From: JAHIVB01 sp964574705
GTDB taxonomy: Bacteria; Bacillota_I; Bacilli_A; Izemoplasmatales; Hujiaoplasmataceae
DNA length: 64,000 nucleotides
Direction of reading: 5' to 3'
Assembly: GCA_964574705.1 (NCBI GenBank)
Contig: CAZNOO010000003.1
Coordinates: forward strand, 60,658-124,657
In this document: positions 26,188-35,904 of the stretch, piece by piece
How positions within the stretch are numbered: the stretch's first letter is position 1
Layout of the letters: every line of letters starts with the position of its first letter
Notes under the pieces: generated by a model
Told to the model about the DNA's origin: nothing
Databases searched by the model: none
Seen by the model: the letters and a program-made list of their open reading frames with translations, nothing else
Translations under genes and position numbers: made by a program

Positions 26188-27189
26188 ATGAGTCAATCAT
26201 TTGTAGGAAGAAGTTTTATTACTCTTTTGGATTTTACCAAAGAGGAAATTACAACACTACTCTCAATTTCAAAAAAATTGAAGGAAGAAAAAAAACTTGG
26301 AGTTAAAAACCGTCCGTTTGAAGGAAAGAACGTTGTTTTACTATTTGAAAAGGATTCTACTAGAACCAGATGCGCTTTTGAAGTCGGAGCGTATGATTTA
26401 GGTATGCAAGTAACGTACTTGGGGCCCACCGGATCTCAAATGGGCAAGAAAGAAAGCATCAAAGATACTGCCAGAGTTCTTGGGAGAATGTATGATGGTA
26501 TCGAATATAGAGGCTTTAAACAAGAAACCGTTGAAATTTTGAAAGACTATTCAAACGTTCCGGTATGGAACGGATTAACAGATAAATACCATCCAACACA
26601 GATTTTGGCTGACTTTATGACGATAGAGGAACATTTAGGTCATCTAAAAGGAATCAAATTTAGTTATTTCGGTGACGCTAGAAATAACATGGGGAACTCT
26701 CTTATGATTGGCTCTGCCATCATGGGTCTTCATTTCACCGCTTGTGCCCCCAAATCATTGTGGCCAGAACAAGAATTGATTGAACGTTGTATTGAACTCG
26801 CATCCATTTCAGGAGGAAGCATCACTTTAACTGAAGACCCCTACATGGGAAGCAAAAACGCTGATGTCATTTATACCGACGTCTGGGTATCAATGGGTGA
26901 ACCTGAAGAAGTATGGAGCGAAAGAATCAAACTTCTTCTCCCATACCAAGTGAATGCAAATGTTATGAAAAACACTTCTAGCAAATCGATTTTCATGCAC
27001 TGTCTCCCAGCATTTCATAGCACAGAAACAAGTATGGGAAAATCGATTTATGAGAAATATCAACTTGAAGGACTTGAAGTAACGGAAGATGTTTTTGAAT
27101 CTTCAAAATCGGTTGTATTTGATGAAGCTGAAAACAGACTTCATACGATAAAAGCTGTGATGTATGCAACGTTAGGTGGGAAGATATGA
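26188..27189 (+). CDS. arcB: Ornithine carbamoyltransferase (catabolic context)
   Basis: The 333-residue enzyme interconverts citrulline plus phosphate with ornithine plus carbamoyl phosphate. The carbamoyl-phosphate motif is S57-T-R-T-R61, followed by HPTQ at 135-138 and the ornithine/catalytic motif HCLPA at 271-275. AGGAGG lies 6 bases before the ATG. It overlaps the carbamate kinase gene by 4 bases and heads the ornithine-breakdown operon, so it should run in the phosphorolytic direction and feed ornithine downstream. An arginine deiminase gene is not present in the window, so citrulline may come from uptake or from arcA elsewhere. Confidence 0.96.
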   Translation: MSQSFVGRSFITLLDFTKEEITTLLSISKKLKEEKKLGVKNRPFEGKNVVLLFEKDSTRTRCAFEVGAYDLGMQVTYLGPTGSQMGKKESIKDTARVLGRMYDGIEYRGFKQETVEILKDYSNVPVWNGLTDKYHPTQILADFMTIEEHLGHLKGIKFSYFGDARNNMGNSLMIGSAIMGLHFTACAPKSLWPEQELIERCIELASISGGSITLTEDPYMGSKNADVIYTDVWVSMGEPEEVWSERIKLLLPYQVNANVMKNTSSKSIFMHCLPAFHSTETSMGKSIYEKYQLEGLEVTEDVFESSKSVVFDEAENRLHTIKAVMYATLGGKI

Positions 27190-28118
27190 AAACAATCGTA
27201 GTCGCACTCGGGGGAAACGCCCTGGGTAACAATCCAACAGAACAAATTGAAAAAGTAGCACATGCGGTCAAACCGATTGCTGATTTAATCGAAGATGGGC
27301 ATCAAGTGATTTTAGCCCACGGTAATGGGCCTCAAGTTGGAATGATCAATTTGGCTTTTGAAGTCGCAACGAATCATAGTGACGTCACACCTGCAATGCC
27401 TTTTCCGGAATGCGGGGCGATGAGCCAAGGCTATATCGGATATCATTTGCAGAATGCACTACAAGAAGAATTGAGAAATAGAAATATTGAAAAGCATGTC
27501 GCAACCATCATTACTCAAGTCGAAGTGGATCCGAAGGATTCCGCTTTTCAGCATCCTTCAAAACCGATTGGAAGTTTTTACTCCAAAGAAGACGCGGTTA
27601 AATTGGCTGCTTTAAGAGGATATGTAATGATTGAAGATGCTTCAAGAGGATATCGTAGAGTCGTTCCATCCCCAATTCCAAAGAAAATTGTTGAACTTGA
27701 CATTATTCATTCACTAATCAAAGAAGGCCATGTCGTCATTACAGTTGGAGGCGGAGGAATCCCAGTTATAAGAGAAAATAAAAAGTTCATCGGAGTTGCA
27801 GCCGTCATAGATAAAGACTTTGCAAGTGCAACGCTTGCGGATCAAATTGATGCGGATTCATTAGTTATTTTAACCGCTGTAGATCAAATCAAGTTAAATT
27901 ATAAAACTCCACAAGAAATTAGCATTAGCGACATTTCCGTTCAAGATTTGAACGTACATATCAAAGAGGGACATTTCTTAAAAGGAAGTATGCTTCCAAA
28001 AGTTCAAGCTGCGATTTCCTTTGTTGAAAAAAAATCAGGCAGAACTGCTATCATTGCATCTTTGGAAGAAGCTAAAGCTGCAATTGAAGGGCATGCCGGA
28101 ACTTTGATTCATCAATAG
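27186..28118 (+). CDS. arcC: Carbamate kinase
   Basis: The 310-residue amino-acid-kinase-fold enzyme makes ATP from carbamoyl phosphate and ADP, releasing ammonia and CO2. Diagnostic stretches are VVALGGNALGN at the N-terminus, LAHGNGPQVGMI near residue 48, and ITVGGGGIPVI near residue 190. It starts inside the arcB stop (ATGA), so the two are translationally coupled. This is the substrate-level phosphorylation step of the citrulline branch. Confidence 0.97.
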   Translation: MKTIVVALGGNALGNNPTEQIEKVAHAVKPIADLIEDGHQVILAHGNGPQVGMINLAFEVATNHSDVTPAMPFPECGAMSQGYIGYHLQNALQEELRNRNIEKHVATIITQVEVDPKDSAFQHPSKPIGSFYSKEDAVKLAALRGYVMIEDASRGYRRVVPSPIPKKIVELDIIHSLIKEGHVVITVGGGGIPVIRENKKFIGVAAVIDKDFASATLADQIDADSLVILTAVDQIKLNYKTPQEISISDISVQDLNVHIKEGHFLKGSMLPKVQAAISFVEKKSGRTAIIASLEEAKAAIEGHAGTLIHQ

Positions 28119-28127
28119 GAGGAAAAT

Positions 28128-29180
28128 ATGAGAAACGAAAAAATTAGAGTTGCTATTTGGGGTTTTGGAGCTATGGGTTCCGGAATGGCTCGCATGATTC
28201 TAAACAAAGAAGGGTTTGAAATTGTCGGCGTCTGTGACCAATATGAAAAAATAGTTGGTAAAAGTATTTTCGAACTATTGCACGTGAAAGCAACACAGCC
28301 AGAAGTAACAATTACAAGTGATATCGATGGTCTTTTGGAACAAGAAAAGCCTGAATTGGTTCTTCTTGCGACCGATTCATTTACGGCTGCTGCATTTCCA
28401 AAAATCAAACGATTGATTGAGCATCGCTGTAATGTCATATCAACCGCAGAGGAGATGGCATTTCCTTATGCCAGCGAACCAGAATTGTCAAAAGAAATGA
28501 ACCGTTTAGCGAAAGAGTTTGGTGTAACGGTCCTCGGAACCGGGGTCAATCCTGGAATGATGATGGATTTACTAGCCATCAATTTGACTGGAATTATGAG
28601 CGATGTTCAAGCGTTTCAGATTTCAAGAGTCAATAGCCTTTCTCCTTTCGGAAAAACGGTTATGGAAGAACAAGGTGTCGGCTTCACCGTATCTGATTTT
28701 AAAGAAAAAATGGATAAACATGAAATTGCTGGTCATGTTGGCTTTAAAGAGTCTACACACATGATTGCTACCGCCCTCGGTTCTAACATCGTCTCATTTG
28801 AACAGACCATGTCCCCGATAATTACTGAAGTGGACAGAAAATCTCCTTATGGATTTGCCCAAAAAGGAGATGTCTGTGGCGTCGATATGAGATGTGAGGC
28901 TAAAATGGGAAACACTATTCCAATTTATATGCATCATCCTCAACAAATCGAACCTAGTTTAGCTGGAGTTTCGACGAAAGACGAAATCATTATCAAAGGA
29001 ACACCTTCCGTTCACATGACAATTACTCCCGAAATTGATGGAGGCATCGGAACCATTGCAATCTGTGTTAATATGATTCCTCATGTCATCAACTCCAGAC
29101 CGGGATTGAAAACAATGATCGATTTACCAGTGCCTCGAGCCATTATGGGAGACGTAAGACAGTATTTGGAAGAGGAGTGA
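28128..29180 (+). CDS. ord: 2,4-diaminopentanoate dehydrogenase
   Basis: The 350-residue oxidoreductase has an N-terminal Rossmann motif, VAIWGFGAMGSG, and resembles the dihydrodipicolinate-reductase-like family to which Ord of Clostridium sticklandii belongs. It oxidatively deaminates (2R,4S)-2,4-diaminopentanoate to 2-amino-4-oxopentanoate, yielding NAD(P)H and ammonia. Its place directly before ortA, ortB, oraS and oraE is what makes the assignment firm. AGGAGG lies 5 bases before the ATG. The cofactor (NAD or NADP) was not judged. Confidence 0.92.
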   Translation: MRNEKIRVAIWGFGAMGSGMARMILNKEGFEIVGVCDQYEKIVGKSIFELLHVKATQPEVTITSDIDGLLEQEKPELVLLATDSFTAAAFPKIKRLIEHRCNVISTAEEMAFPYASEPELSKEMNRLAKEFGVTVLGTGVNPGMMMDLLAINLTGIMSDVQAFQISRVNSLSPFGKTVMEEQGVGFTVSDFKEKMDKHEIAGHVGFKESTHMIATALGSNIVSFEQTMSPIITEVDRKSPYGFAQKGDVCGVDMRCEAKMGNTIPIYMHHPQQIEPSLAGVSTKDEIIIKGTPSVHMTITPEIDGGIGTIAICVNMIPHVINSRPGLKTMIDLPVPRAIMGDVRQYLEEE

Positions 29181-29186
29181 TTTAAT

Positions 29187-29492
29187 TTGACACAAAAAGG
29201 AACTTGGGTTTTAGTAAAAAGAGTCGTTCTTCAACCTGAAGAACGTCCTTTGACTTTACCCAAAGACACTCTAAATACACCGCTTTTAATGTGGGTCAAA
29301 GGTCACCTTCTCAAGGATTCGGAGATTGGAGATCAAGTTCAAATAAGAACCTTGACCGGTCGGCTTGAGCAAGGTGAATTAATTGAAGTCAATCCAACAT
29401 ATCATCATGATTTTGGTGACTATGTTCCTGAACTTCAAGTCATCGACACCCTAGTCAAGTTTGAATTGTTTGGTGGTGACTCCGATGAGTAA
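29187..29492 (+). CDS. ortA: 2-amino-4-oxopentanoate thiolase, alpha subunit
   Basis: The 101-residue small subunit works with OrtB to cleave 2-amino-4-oxopentanoate with CoA into acetyl-CoA and D-alanine. Its compact beta-rich sequence (LVKRVVLQPEERP, QIRTLTGRLEQGEL, HHDFGDYVPEL) matches the OrtA type in length and in its place before ortB. It starts with TTG at 29187, 8 bases after GAGGAG, which lies in the end of ord. The last 8 bases overlap ortB. Little catalytic detail is known for this subunit. Confidence 0.88.
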   Translation: MTQKGTWVLVKRVVLQPEERPLTLPKDTLNTPLLMWVKGHLLKDSEIGDQVQIRTLTGRLEQGELIEVNPTYHHDFGDYVPELQVIDTLVKFELFGGDSDE

Positions 29493-30933
29493 CTCCTCAA
29501 ACTATCAAGATTTACTCGCAAGAAAAAATGAAATCATGAAAAAATCGATTGGAATTGACTATTCACTTTTTGAATTATCCCCAATCGCCTTTGACTATGA
29601 AAAAATGATGAAAGAAACGGGATATTCTCTTTCTGAAATGAGACAAATTCAATTAGAACATGGCGTTGGAAAAACGCCGTTGAAGGAATTGAAAAATATC
29701 ACTTCTTTAGCAAGAAAAGTTGCGAAGCCGGGTTACGGCGCAAGAATATTCATGAAAGATGAAGCCTTGAATGATTCTGGAAGTTTCAAAGCAAGAAGAG
29801 CATCCATTGCCTGTTATCATGCCAAAAAACTTGGATACAAGGGTGTCATCGCTGCGACGTCTGGAAACTACGGCGCTGCTGTGGCATCTCAAGCCGCTAA
29901 ATATGGATTAAGATGCATTATCGTTCAGGAATGTTACGACTCTAAAGGAATCGGTCAACCTGAAATTGTCGAAAAAGCAAGAGCTTGTGAAGCTTATGGA
30001 GCAGAAGTCATTCAATTGTCAGTTGGTCCAGAACTATTCTATGTCTTTTTAAAACTTTTGGAAGAAACAGGCTATTTTAATGCTTCTCTTTATACTTCTT
30101 TTGGTGTTAGTGGCATAGAGACGCTTGGAGTCGAATTGATTGAAGACAGCCTCCGATTGACAGGAAAAGTTCCTGATATGGTCGTCATTACAAATGCAGG
30201 TGGTGGCAATTTAACCGGTACGGCAAGAGGAATTCTTCAAGCAACCAACTACCCAGTTCAAATTGTTGGCGCAAGCGTAAATCTCAAAGGATTACACATG
30301 GCAAGTGACACCGATTTCAACAGAAAATCATTTACAACTGGTCATACGGGATTCGGAATCCCATTCATCACAAATCCTGATAGAAGCGACGTTCCAAGAT
30401 CTGGCGCAAGACCGTTAAGATATATCGACCGATACGTTACCGTCAACCAAGGCGAAGTTTTCTTTATGACTGAAACCTTGTCCGTTTTAGAAGGAATCGA
30501 AAGAGGTCCTGCAGGCAATACATCTCTCGCAGCTGCTTTTTCTCTTGCACAAGAATTGAAACAAGATCAGATCATCATCGTTCAAGAGACGGAATACACC
30601 GGCGCAGGAAAGCATCATCAAGCACAACTTTCCTTTGCTAGAAGAAATGGAATCGAAATATTCTTTGGTAATCCTGAAGAAGAGATACCTGGAAAAAACA
30701 TTATTCTTCCAAGTTCTCTAGACTGTATCAAAGCCAGAGACTTGAATTTAATCGAAATTAAAGAGTCTTATCTGAGTAACGCTTTGAAAACTGCTACTGT
30801 TGTGAGCGAACTCGATTTGCATTATCTCAGCAATGAAATCAATGAACCAATTGAATTCATATCGAATTATCTACAGAGCAAAAAAATAAAGTTGGAGGGC
30901 AAAAATGGCAACCAAATTCACAAGGCAAGATGA
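29485..30933 (+). CDS. ortB: 2-amino-4-oxopentanoate thiolase, beta subunit (PLP)
   Basis: The 482-residue subunit has the tryptophan-synthase-beta/threonine-synthase fold. The PLP lysine is Lys102 in DSGSFKARRA, with ATSGNYGAA shortly after and a Gly-rich phosphate loop, NAGGGNLTGT, near residue 245. With OrtA it performs the thiolytic cleavage that yields acetyl-CoA and D-alanine. The ATG at 29485 has GGTGGTGA upstream and overlaps ortA; an open extension 24 bases further lacks a site. The 3' end overlaps oraS by 29 bases, suggesting coupled translation. Confidence 0.93.
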   Translation: MSNSSNYQDLLARKNEIMKKSIGIDYSLFELSPIAFDYEKMMKETGYSLSEMRQIQLEHGVGKTPLKELKNITSLARKVAKPGYGARIFMKDEALNDSGSFKARRASIACYHAKKLGYKGVIAATSGNYGAAVASQAAKYGLRCIIVQECYDSKGIGQPEIVEKARACEAYGAEVIQLSVGPELFYVFLKLLEETGYFNASLYTSFGVSGIETLGVELIEDSLRLTGKVPDMVVITNAGGGNLTGTARGILQATNYPVQIVGASVNLKGLHMASDTDFNRKSFTTGHTGFGIPFITNPDRSDVPRSGARPLRYIDRYVTVNQGEVFFMTETLSVLEGIERGPAGNTSLAAAFSLAQELKQDQIIIVQETEYTGAGKHHQAQLSFARRNGIEIFFGNPEEEIPGKNIILPSSLDCIKARDLNLIEIKESYLSNALKTATVVSELDLHYLSNEINEPIEFISNYLQSKKIKLEGKNGNQIHKAR

Positions 30934-31279
30934 TTATGAAACCAGAAGAAACCACCTGAAAAACCTTTCCGACGAGGAACTGAAGAATTATTTTTGGAAA
31001 TTGGCAGACCAAACGGTCTCGCCTTTATTGAGTCTCGCAAAGAACAATACTTCTCCTTCGATTGAAAGAAGTGTCTTAATGAGAATGGGGTTTTCAAGCA
31101 TGGAAGCGAAAGCCATTGTCGATAAAGTCATTGCGAATCGACTAATAGGCAAAGGCTGTGGACATGTGGTATATCGATACTCCACACTCAAGGGCATCTC
31201 AATTAGGGACGCCGGTTTAAAACTATCGAATGACATTGGGTTTGATGAAGTCAAAAAATCATTTGAGGTGAGCCTATGA
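30905..31279 (+). CDS. oraS: D-ornithine 4,5-aminomutase, S (small) subunit
   Basis: The 124-residue helper subunit forms the heterodimer with OraE. Its sequence (TRQDDYETRR, LRNLSDEELKNYFW-like helix, LMRMGFSSMEAKAIV, KGCGHVVYR) is typical of OraS, which completes the PLP/adenosylcobalamin enzyme. GGAGG lies 7 bases before the ATG, and the stop overlaps the oraE start by 4 bases. D-ornithine is converted to (2R,4S)-2,4-diaminopentanoate. Confidence 0.93.
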   Translation: MATKFTRQDDYETRRNHLKNLSDEELKNYFWKLADQTVSPLLSLAKNNTSPSIERSVLMRMGFSSMEAKAIVDKVIANRLIGKGCGHVVYRYSTLKGISIRDAGLKLSNDIGFDEVKKSFEVSL

Positions 31280-33480
31280 AACCCACTGACCAAATGAACC
31301 TTCATAAAATTCTTGAAAATCTCGAATCCTATGTACCCAGAAGAAATGGATGGACTTGGCGAGTTCCAGAAAAGGACATCAAAATAGGTAACTACGAGTA
31401 TAGCGACCTTTCAACGCCCTTAAAAAACAGTATAGGATTACCTGCATCCAAATCGTTCCATAACATCGACCCTCAACCGATTCAAGTCATCACGACTGAA
31501 ATCGCTTCAGGAAGATTCGAAGACGATATTAGAAGAATGAGAATGGCAGCCTGGCACGGAGCGGATCATATTATGGTCATCCGTACCGCGGGGCAATCCC
31601 ATTTTGATGGTTTAATCGAAGGAACTCCACAAGGAGTTGGTGGCGTTCCAATCTCTAGAAAACAAATCAGAGCTCAGAGAAAAGCGCTCGATATGATTGA
31701 AGATGAAGTGGGAAGACCGATTAATTATCATTCATACGTTTCAGGCGTTGCAGGACCAGAAATTGCGGTCATGTTTGCAGAAGAAGGTGTCAACGGAGCT
31801 CATCAAGATCCTCAATATAATGTACTGTACCGAAACATCAATATGATTCGGTCTTTTGTGGATGCCGCAGAATCGAAACTGATTATGAAACACGTAGGAA
31901 TTCTCCAAATAGATGGTGCTCATAATGCAAATGCAACAGCGATGGAAGCCTCGAAAGTTATGCCTGAACTCTTGGTTCAGCATGCCATTAATTCGATGTT
32001 CTCCGTTAAAGTTGGAATGGATAAAAACCTCATTGCCCTTTCCACAGTTCCACCGATAGCCTCTCCGGCTCCAGACTTGAAAGTCAACCTTCCTTACGCA
32101 GTCGCTTTACGTGATTTCTTTGAAGGATTCAAGATGAGAGCGCAAATGAATACAAAGTATATGGAGTCCTCGACGAGAGAAGCCACGGTGACCCATGTGA
32201 TGAATATGTTTATCTCAAAGCTGACAAGTGCCGACATTCAATCGACGATTACCCCAGACGAAGGAAGAAACGTTCCTTGGCACATGTATAATGTTGAGGC
32301 TTGCGATACCGCAAAACAGACATTGGTTGGCTTAGATGGGTTATTGGACATCGTTGAAGTCAAAAAAGACGGATACATGAAAGACAAAGTCCGAGAAATC
32401 AAAGAAAGAGCCGTATTGTTCTTTGAGGAACTGCTTGAGACAGGTGGGTATTTTGAAGCTGTCGAAAAAGGGTTTTTCATCGACTCTGGAAACTATCCGG
32501 AAAGAAATGGCGATGGAATGAAGAGACTGATTCATGGTGGTATTGGAAATGATTCAATCTTTGAAAGAGACCTAGACTACTTCGCTCCAGTTCCGGCTCA
32601 TTATGGGTACAACAATGTTGCACAATATGGATTAAAAGATACTGACAATCCTTCAATCGTTATGAATGGTTCCACATTTGAAGATCATAGTAAAATCCAA
32701 TATATCGATGAACTTGATGAAAATGATAATGTGAATGTTAGAATGGCTGAGTCCGAAAAATATCGGATGACTTCCCTCATCAAGCCTGAAGTTGAATGGC
32801 TTTCAGATGGAGTAATCGTTCTAGATATGACACTCCCTATTTCAGTGAAGTACGCTGAGGCGGCTGCGCTTGAAATCGGAAAAAGATTCAACTTGCAAGA
32901 CGCCGTTGTCATCCACAAAGAGATTCTTCACCCTGCTGAAGCTACAAGAATTCAGTTAAAGGGGAAGGTCAATTTTGACATTGATTTATCAAAATTAACA
33001 CTTCGAGAAGAACCCGTTCTTCTCACTGATGAAGAGATCAGATCTTATGTTGAAAATCATCCTTTTAAAATCGTCGCTGGTACCATTGGTGAAGATGAGC
33101 ATTCCGTTGGTTTGCGAGAGATCATTGATATTAAACATGGCGGAATCGAAAAATATGGAATTGAATGCGAGTATTTGGGAACTTCTGTACCAATTTCCAA
33201 ATTGGTTGACGCAGCCATTGAACTTAACGCAAAAGCCATTTTATTGTCTACCATCATCTCGCATGACGACATCCATTACAAAAACATGAAGAAAACGCAT
33301 GAATATGCGATTGAAAAAGGCGTCAGAGATTCATTGATTATCATCGCAGGAGGAACTCAAGTTTCTCCGGAACTCGCAAAAAAACAAGGAATGGACGAGG
33401 GATTTTCAAGAGGGACGAAAGGACACCATGTAGCATCCTTCCTCATATCCAAATTAAAGGAGCTTGACAATGCAAATTGA
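31276..33480 (+). CDS. oraE: D-ornithine 4,5-aminomutase, E (large, B12- and PLP-binding) subunit
   Basis: The 734-residue catalytic subunit has an N-terminal TIM-barrel part and a C-terminal Rossmann-like B12 domain. The base-off/His-on cobalamin motif DxHxxG is seen as D-E-H609-S-V-G. The PLP lysine is Lys620 in DIKHGG, exactly 11 residues later. The same His-to-Lys spacing occurs in the structurally studied Clostridium sticklandii enzyme (His618/Lys629, from memory). The enzyme moves the terminal amino group of D-ornithine by a radical mechanism. Adenosylcobalamin supply genes are not in the window. Confidence 0.96.
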   Translation: MKPTDQMNLHKILENLESYVPRRNGWTWRVPEKDIKIGNYEYSDLSTPLKNSIGLPASKSFHNIDPQPIQVITTEIASGRFEDDIRRMRMAAWHGADHIMVIRTAGQSHFDGLIEGTPQGVGGVPISRKQIRAQRKALDMIEDEVGRPINYHSYVSGVAGPEIAVMFAEEGVNGAHQDPQYNVLYRNINMIRSFVDAAESKLIMKHVGILQIDGAHNANATAMEASKVMPELLVQHAINSMFSVKVGMDKNLIALSTVPPIASPAPDLKVNLPYAVALRDFFEGFKMRAQMNTKYMESSTREATVTHVMNMFISKLTSADIQSTITPDEGRNVPWHMYNVEACDTAKQTLVGLDGLLDIVEVKKDGYMKDKVREIKERAVLFFEELLETGGYFEAVEKGFFIDSGNYPERNGDGMKRLIHGGIGNDSIFERDLDYFAPVPAHYGYNNVAQYGLKDTDNPSIVMNGSTFEDHSKIQYIDELDENDNVNVRMAESEKYRMTSLIKPEVEWLSDGVIVLDMTLPISVKYAEAAALEIGKRFNLQDAVVIHKEILHPAEATRIQLKGKVNFDIDLSKLTLREEPVLLTDEEIRSYVENHPFKIVAGTIGEDEHSVGLREIIDIKHGGIEKYGIECEYLGTSVPISKLVDAAIELNAKAILLSTIISHDDIHYKNMKKTHEYAIEKGVRDSLIIIAGGTQVSPELAKKQGMDEGFSRGTKGHHVASFLISKLKELDNAN

Positions 33481-34858
33481 TGCATTGGTATTTGAAATCG
33501 GGTCCACGACCACGGTCGTCAATGCCTTTGATTACTTAAATACACCGAATCCGGTGTTTTTAGGCAGTGGTGAAGCTCCAACATCCGTAACCGAAGGCGA
33601 TGTCAACAAAGGCATATTACAAGCCCTAGAGACCCTCAAACGGAATCTGAACACAAATGAATTGAATGCACTTGAAACGTTTGCGACTTCTTCTGCTGCG
33701 GGTGGTTTGAAAATGAGTGTTCACGGACTTGTATATGACATGACCGTTAAAGCCGCAAAGGAAGCGGCACTCGGCGCTGGCGCAAATATCAAAATGATTA
33801 CTTCAGGGATACTTGACGATTTTGATATCGATCAAATAAAAAAATCAAAACTGAATATCATCATGATTTCAGGTGGCGTCGACTATGGTGAAACTCAAAC
33901 CGCTTTAAAGAACGCTGAAATCATCGCTTCACTTCAACTATCTATTCCAATCATCTATGCAGGGAATATCCAAAATCAAGAAAGAGTCAAATCTTTGTTT
34001 CATAAGTTTAATCAAGCGTCTTATCTTTTCATTTCGGAAAACGTCTATCCCAAGATAGATGTTTTGAAGGTAACCGAGGCGAGAAAAATCATCCAGTCGG
34101 TCTTTGAAAAGCATATCATTCACGCCCCAGGCATGGAAAAAGTGAGAGAAACGATTTCTTCAGAAATCATGCCTACCCCTGGCGCAGTCATGAGAGCCAC
34201 TGAACTTTTGCAAAAAGAACTCGGAGATGTCTGTACATTTGACGTCGGTGGCGCTACCACGGATGTTCACTCGGTAGCTTCCGTTTCAAAAGAAGTCGAA
34301 AAAATACTCATTTCACCTGAACCTTTTGCGAAAAGAACCGTTGAAGGAGATCTTGGTGTTTATGTCAATAAAGACAACCTTATTGATTTAGTGACCATTC
34401 CAACTTTGCTAAAAGATTTTAAGATTGAAAGGTCTACGCTGGATGAATTAATCCAAAAGTATCAACCGATACCAGACAAATGCCAAATTCCATTGGTAAA
34501 ACGCCTGACAGAGGAAGCTTTGAAAAAAGCTTTGATGAGACATGTTGGCAGATTCATTCAACTCTATGGAAGTTCCGGAAGAACTACGGTCGCGGAAGGA
34601 AAAGATCTCACGAATGTCCGTCATATCATTGGAACCGGAGGGGCTCTTTCCAAAATCCCCGGCGGAAAAGAATTAATATCAAAAGTCGTTTCAGAAATCG
34701 ATGATTCTCTTCTGAAACCTCGTAAAGATTCAGAAGTCCTGATTGACAATGACTATATCATGGCGTCTTGTGGCGTCTTATCCTTAAAATATCAAGACAG
34801 TGCGCTCAAATTGTTGAAAGACAGTCTATATAAGGAGTCAACATGTATCCAAGATTAA
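33470..34858 (+). CDS. MutL/GlmL-type ATPase of the ornithine operon
   Basis: The 462-residue protein belongs to the ASKHA-like MutL/GlmL family found beside B12-dependent amino-acid mutases. Visible elements are the N-terminal ALVFEIGSTTTVVNAF, TSSAAGGLKMSVHG, IIMISGGVDYGE, the central FDVGGATTDVHS phosphate loop and a late GTGGALSKIPGG. It is probably a chaperone or reactivase that helps OraSE swap damaged cobalamin, but direct proof for the family is limited. ATG 33470 lies 8 bases after AAAGGAG and overlaps oraE by 11 bases. This is not the DNA mismatch-repair MutL. Confidence 0.88.
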   Translation: MQIDALVFEIGSTTTVVNAFDYLNTPNPVFLGSGEAPTSVTEGDVNKGILQALETLKRNLNTNELNALETFATSSAAGGLKMSVHGLVYDMTVKAAKEAALGAGANIKMITSGILDDFDIDQIKKSKLNIIMISGGVDYGETQTALKNAEIIASLQLSIPIIYAGNIQNQERVKSLFHKFNQASYLFISENVYPKIDVLKVTEARKIIQSVFEKHIIHAPGMEKVRETISSEIMPTPGAVMRATELLQKELGDVCTFDVGGATTDVHSVASVSKEVEKILISPEPFAKRTVEGDLGVYVNKDNLIDLVTIPTLLKDFKIERSTLDELIQKYQPIPDKCQIPLVKRLTEEALKKALMRHVGRFIQLYGSSGRTTVAEGKDLTNVRHIIGTGGALSKIPGGKELISKVVSEIDDSLLKPRKDSEVLIDNDYIMASCGVLSLKYQDSALKLLKDSLYKESTCIQD

Positions 34859-35904
34859 TCATCGATTCAAAGAAAATCAAAGAAAATATACACAAACTAA
34901 AAGAAATGTGTTTGAGTAACCGCATTCCTTTTTTGACGATTGTCGTCAAAGCCTTTGCGGGTAATATCGAGATCATTAAAGAAATCGCGAAAGAAGATTT
35001 TTTATATCTTGGAGATTCAAGAATCCAAAATTTAAAGAAGATGACACGTCTTCCACAAAAGAAAATGTTGTTGCGGATTCCACACGATAAAGAACTTGCT
35101 CAGGTAATAAAATATAGCGATTGCTCTCTGCAATCGGAAATCGATACCATCGTTAAACTCAACTCAGTAGCTAAGTCGCAAGATAAATTACATCAAATTC
35201 TTTTGATGTTTGATCTTGGTGATTTAAGAGAAGGTATTTTCTTCTGTGAAGACTATTTAAAAGACATTGAACCCATTGTTCGATTATCAAACATTGAGTT
35301 GGTTGGAATTGGAACCAATCTAACTTGTTACGGTGGCGTTCTTCCTTCAAAAGAGAACTTATCAAAATTGGTTGAGATTGCGGACGAAATCGAACACAAA
35401 TTCAATATCAAGCTTTCATTGATTTCTGGAGGAAACTCTTCAAGTATTGCACTCTTCAATCAACATTTGATTCCTCAAAGAATCAATCATTTAAGGATTG
35501 GAGAAGGCTTTTTATTCGGTCGTGAGACTTCATATGGCAAGGATATTGAGGGAATGCAAAAAGATGCATTCATTCTTGAAACAAAAATCATTGAGTGCAA
35601 ATCGAAACCTTCTTATCCAATTGGAGAAATCGGTATGAATTCCTTTGGTGAAATTCCTATAATTGAAGATTTAGGACGAATGAAACGTGCAATCGTCGGA
35701 ATTGGAAAACAAGATGTAATCTTGGAAAATTTATTTCCTATCGACTCCAATGTTAAAGTCATCGGGGGATCGAGCGATCACTTAATTCTTGATATTACAA
35801 ACACCGCCTACAAATTAAATGACGTTGTCCGTTTCAGAGTGAATTATCCCGGTCTTGTTCATCTTATGAACTCAGACTACGTTGAAAAGAGAGTAAAAAA
35901 ATAA
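34843..35904 (+). CDS. orr: Ornithine racemase (PLP, alanine racemase fold)
   Basis: The 353-residue fold-type III enzyme has the PLP lysine Lys36 in TIVVKAFAGN and the pattern VGIGTNLTCYGG, ISGGNSSSIALF and RIGEGFLFGRE of the Orr/YhfX-like group. It converts L-ornithine to the D-isomer needed by OraSE, linking the arc genes to the mutase. AAGGAG lies 6 bases before the ATG, and the first 16 bases overlap the MutL-like gene. It is the last gene of the operon and is followed by a hairpin. Confidence 0.92.
   Translation: MYPRLIIDSKKIKENIHKLKEMCLSNRIPFLTIVVKAFAGNIEIIKEIAKEDFLYLGDSRIQNLKKMTRLPQKKMLLRIPHDKELAQVIKYSDCSLQSEIDTIVKLNSVAKSQDKLHQILLMFDLGDLREGIFFCEDYLKDIEPIVRLSNIELVGIGTNLTCYGGVLPSKENLSKLVEIADEIEHKFNIKLSLISGGNSSSIALFNQHLIPQRINHLRIGEGFLFGRETSYGKDIEGMQKDAFILETKIIECKSKPSYPIGEIGMNSFGEIPIIEDLGRMKRAIVGIGKQDVILENLFPIDSNVKVIGGSSDHLILDITNTAYKLNDVVRFRVNYPGLVHLMNSDYVEKRVKK

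Noticed and set aside
26188..28118. Full arginine deiminase (arcABC) cluster
   Set aside because: Only arcB and arcC are present; no arginine deiminase or arginine/ornithine antiporter gene (arcD) was found in the window.
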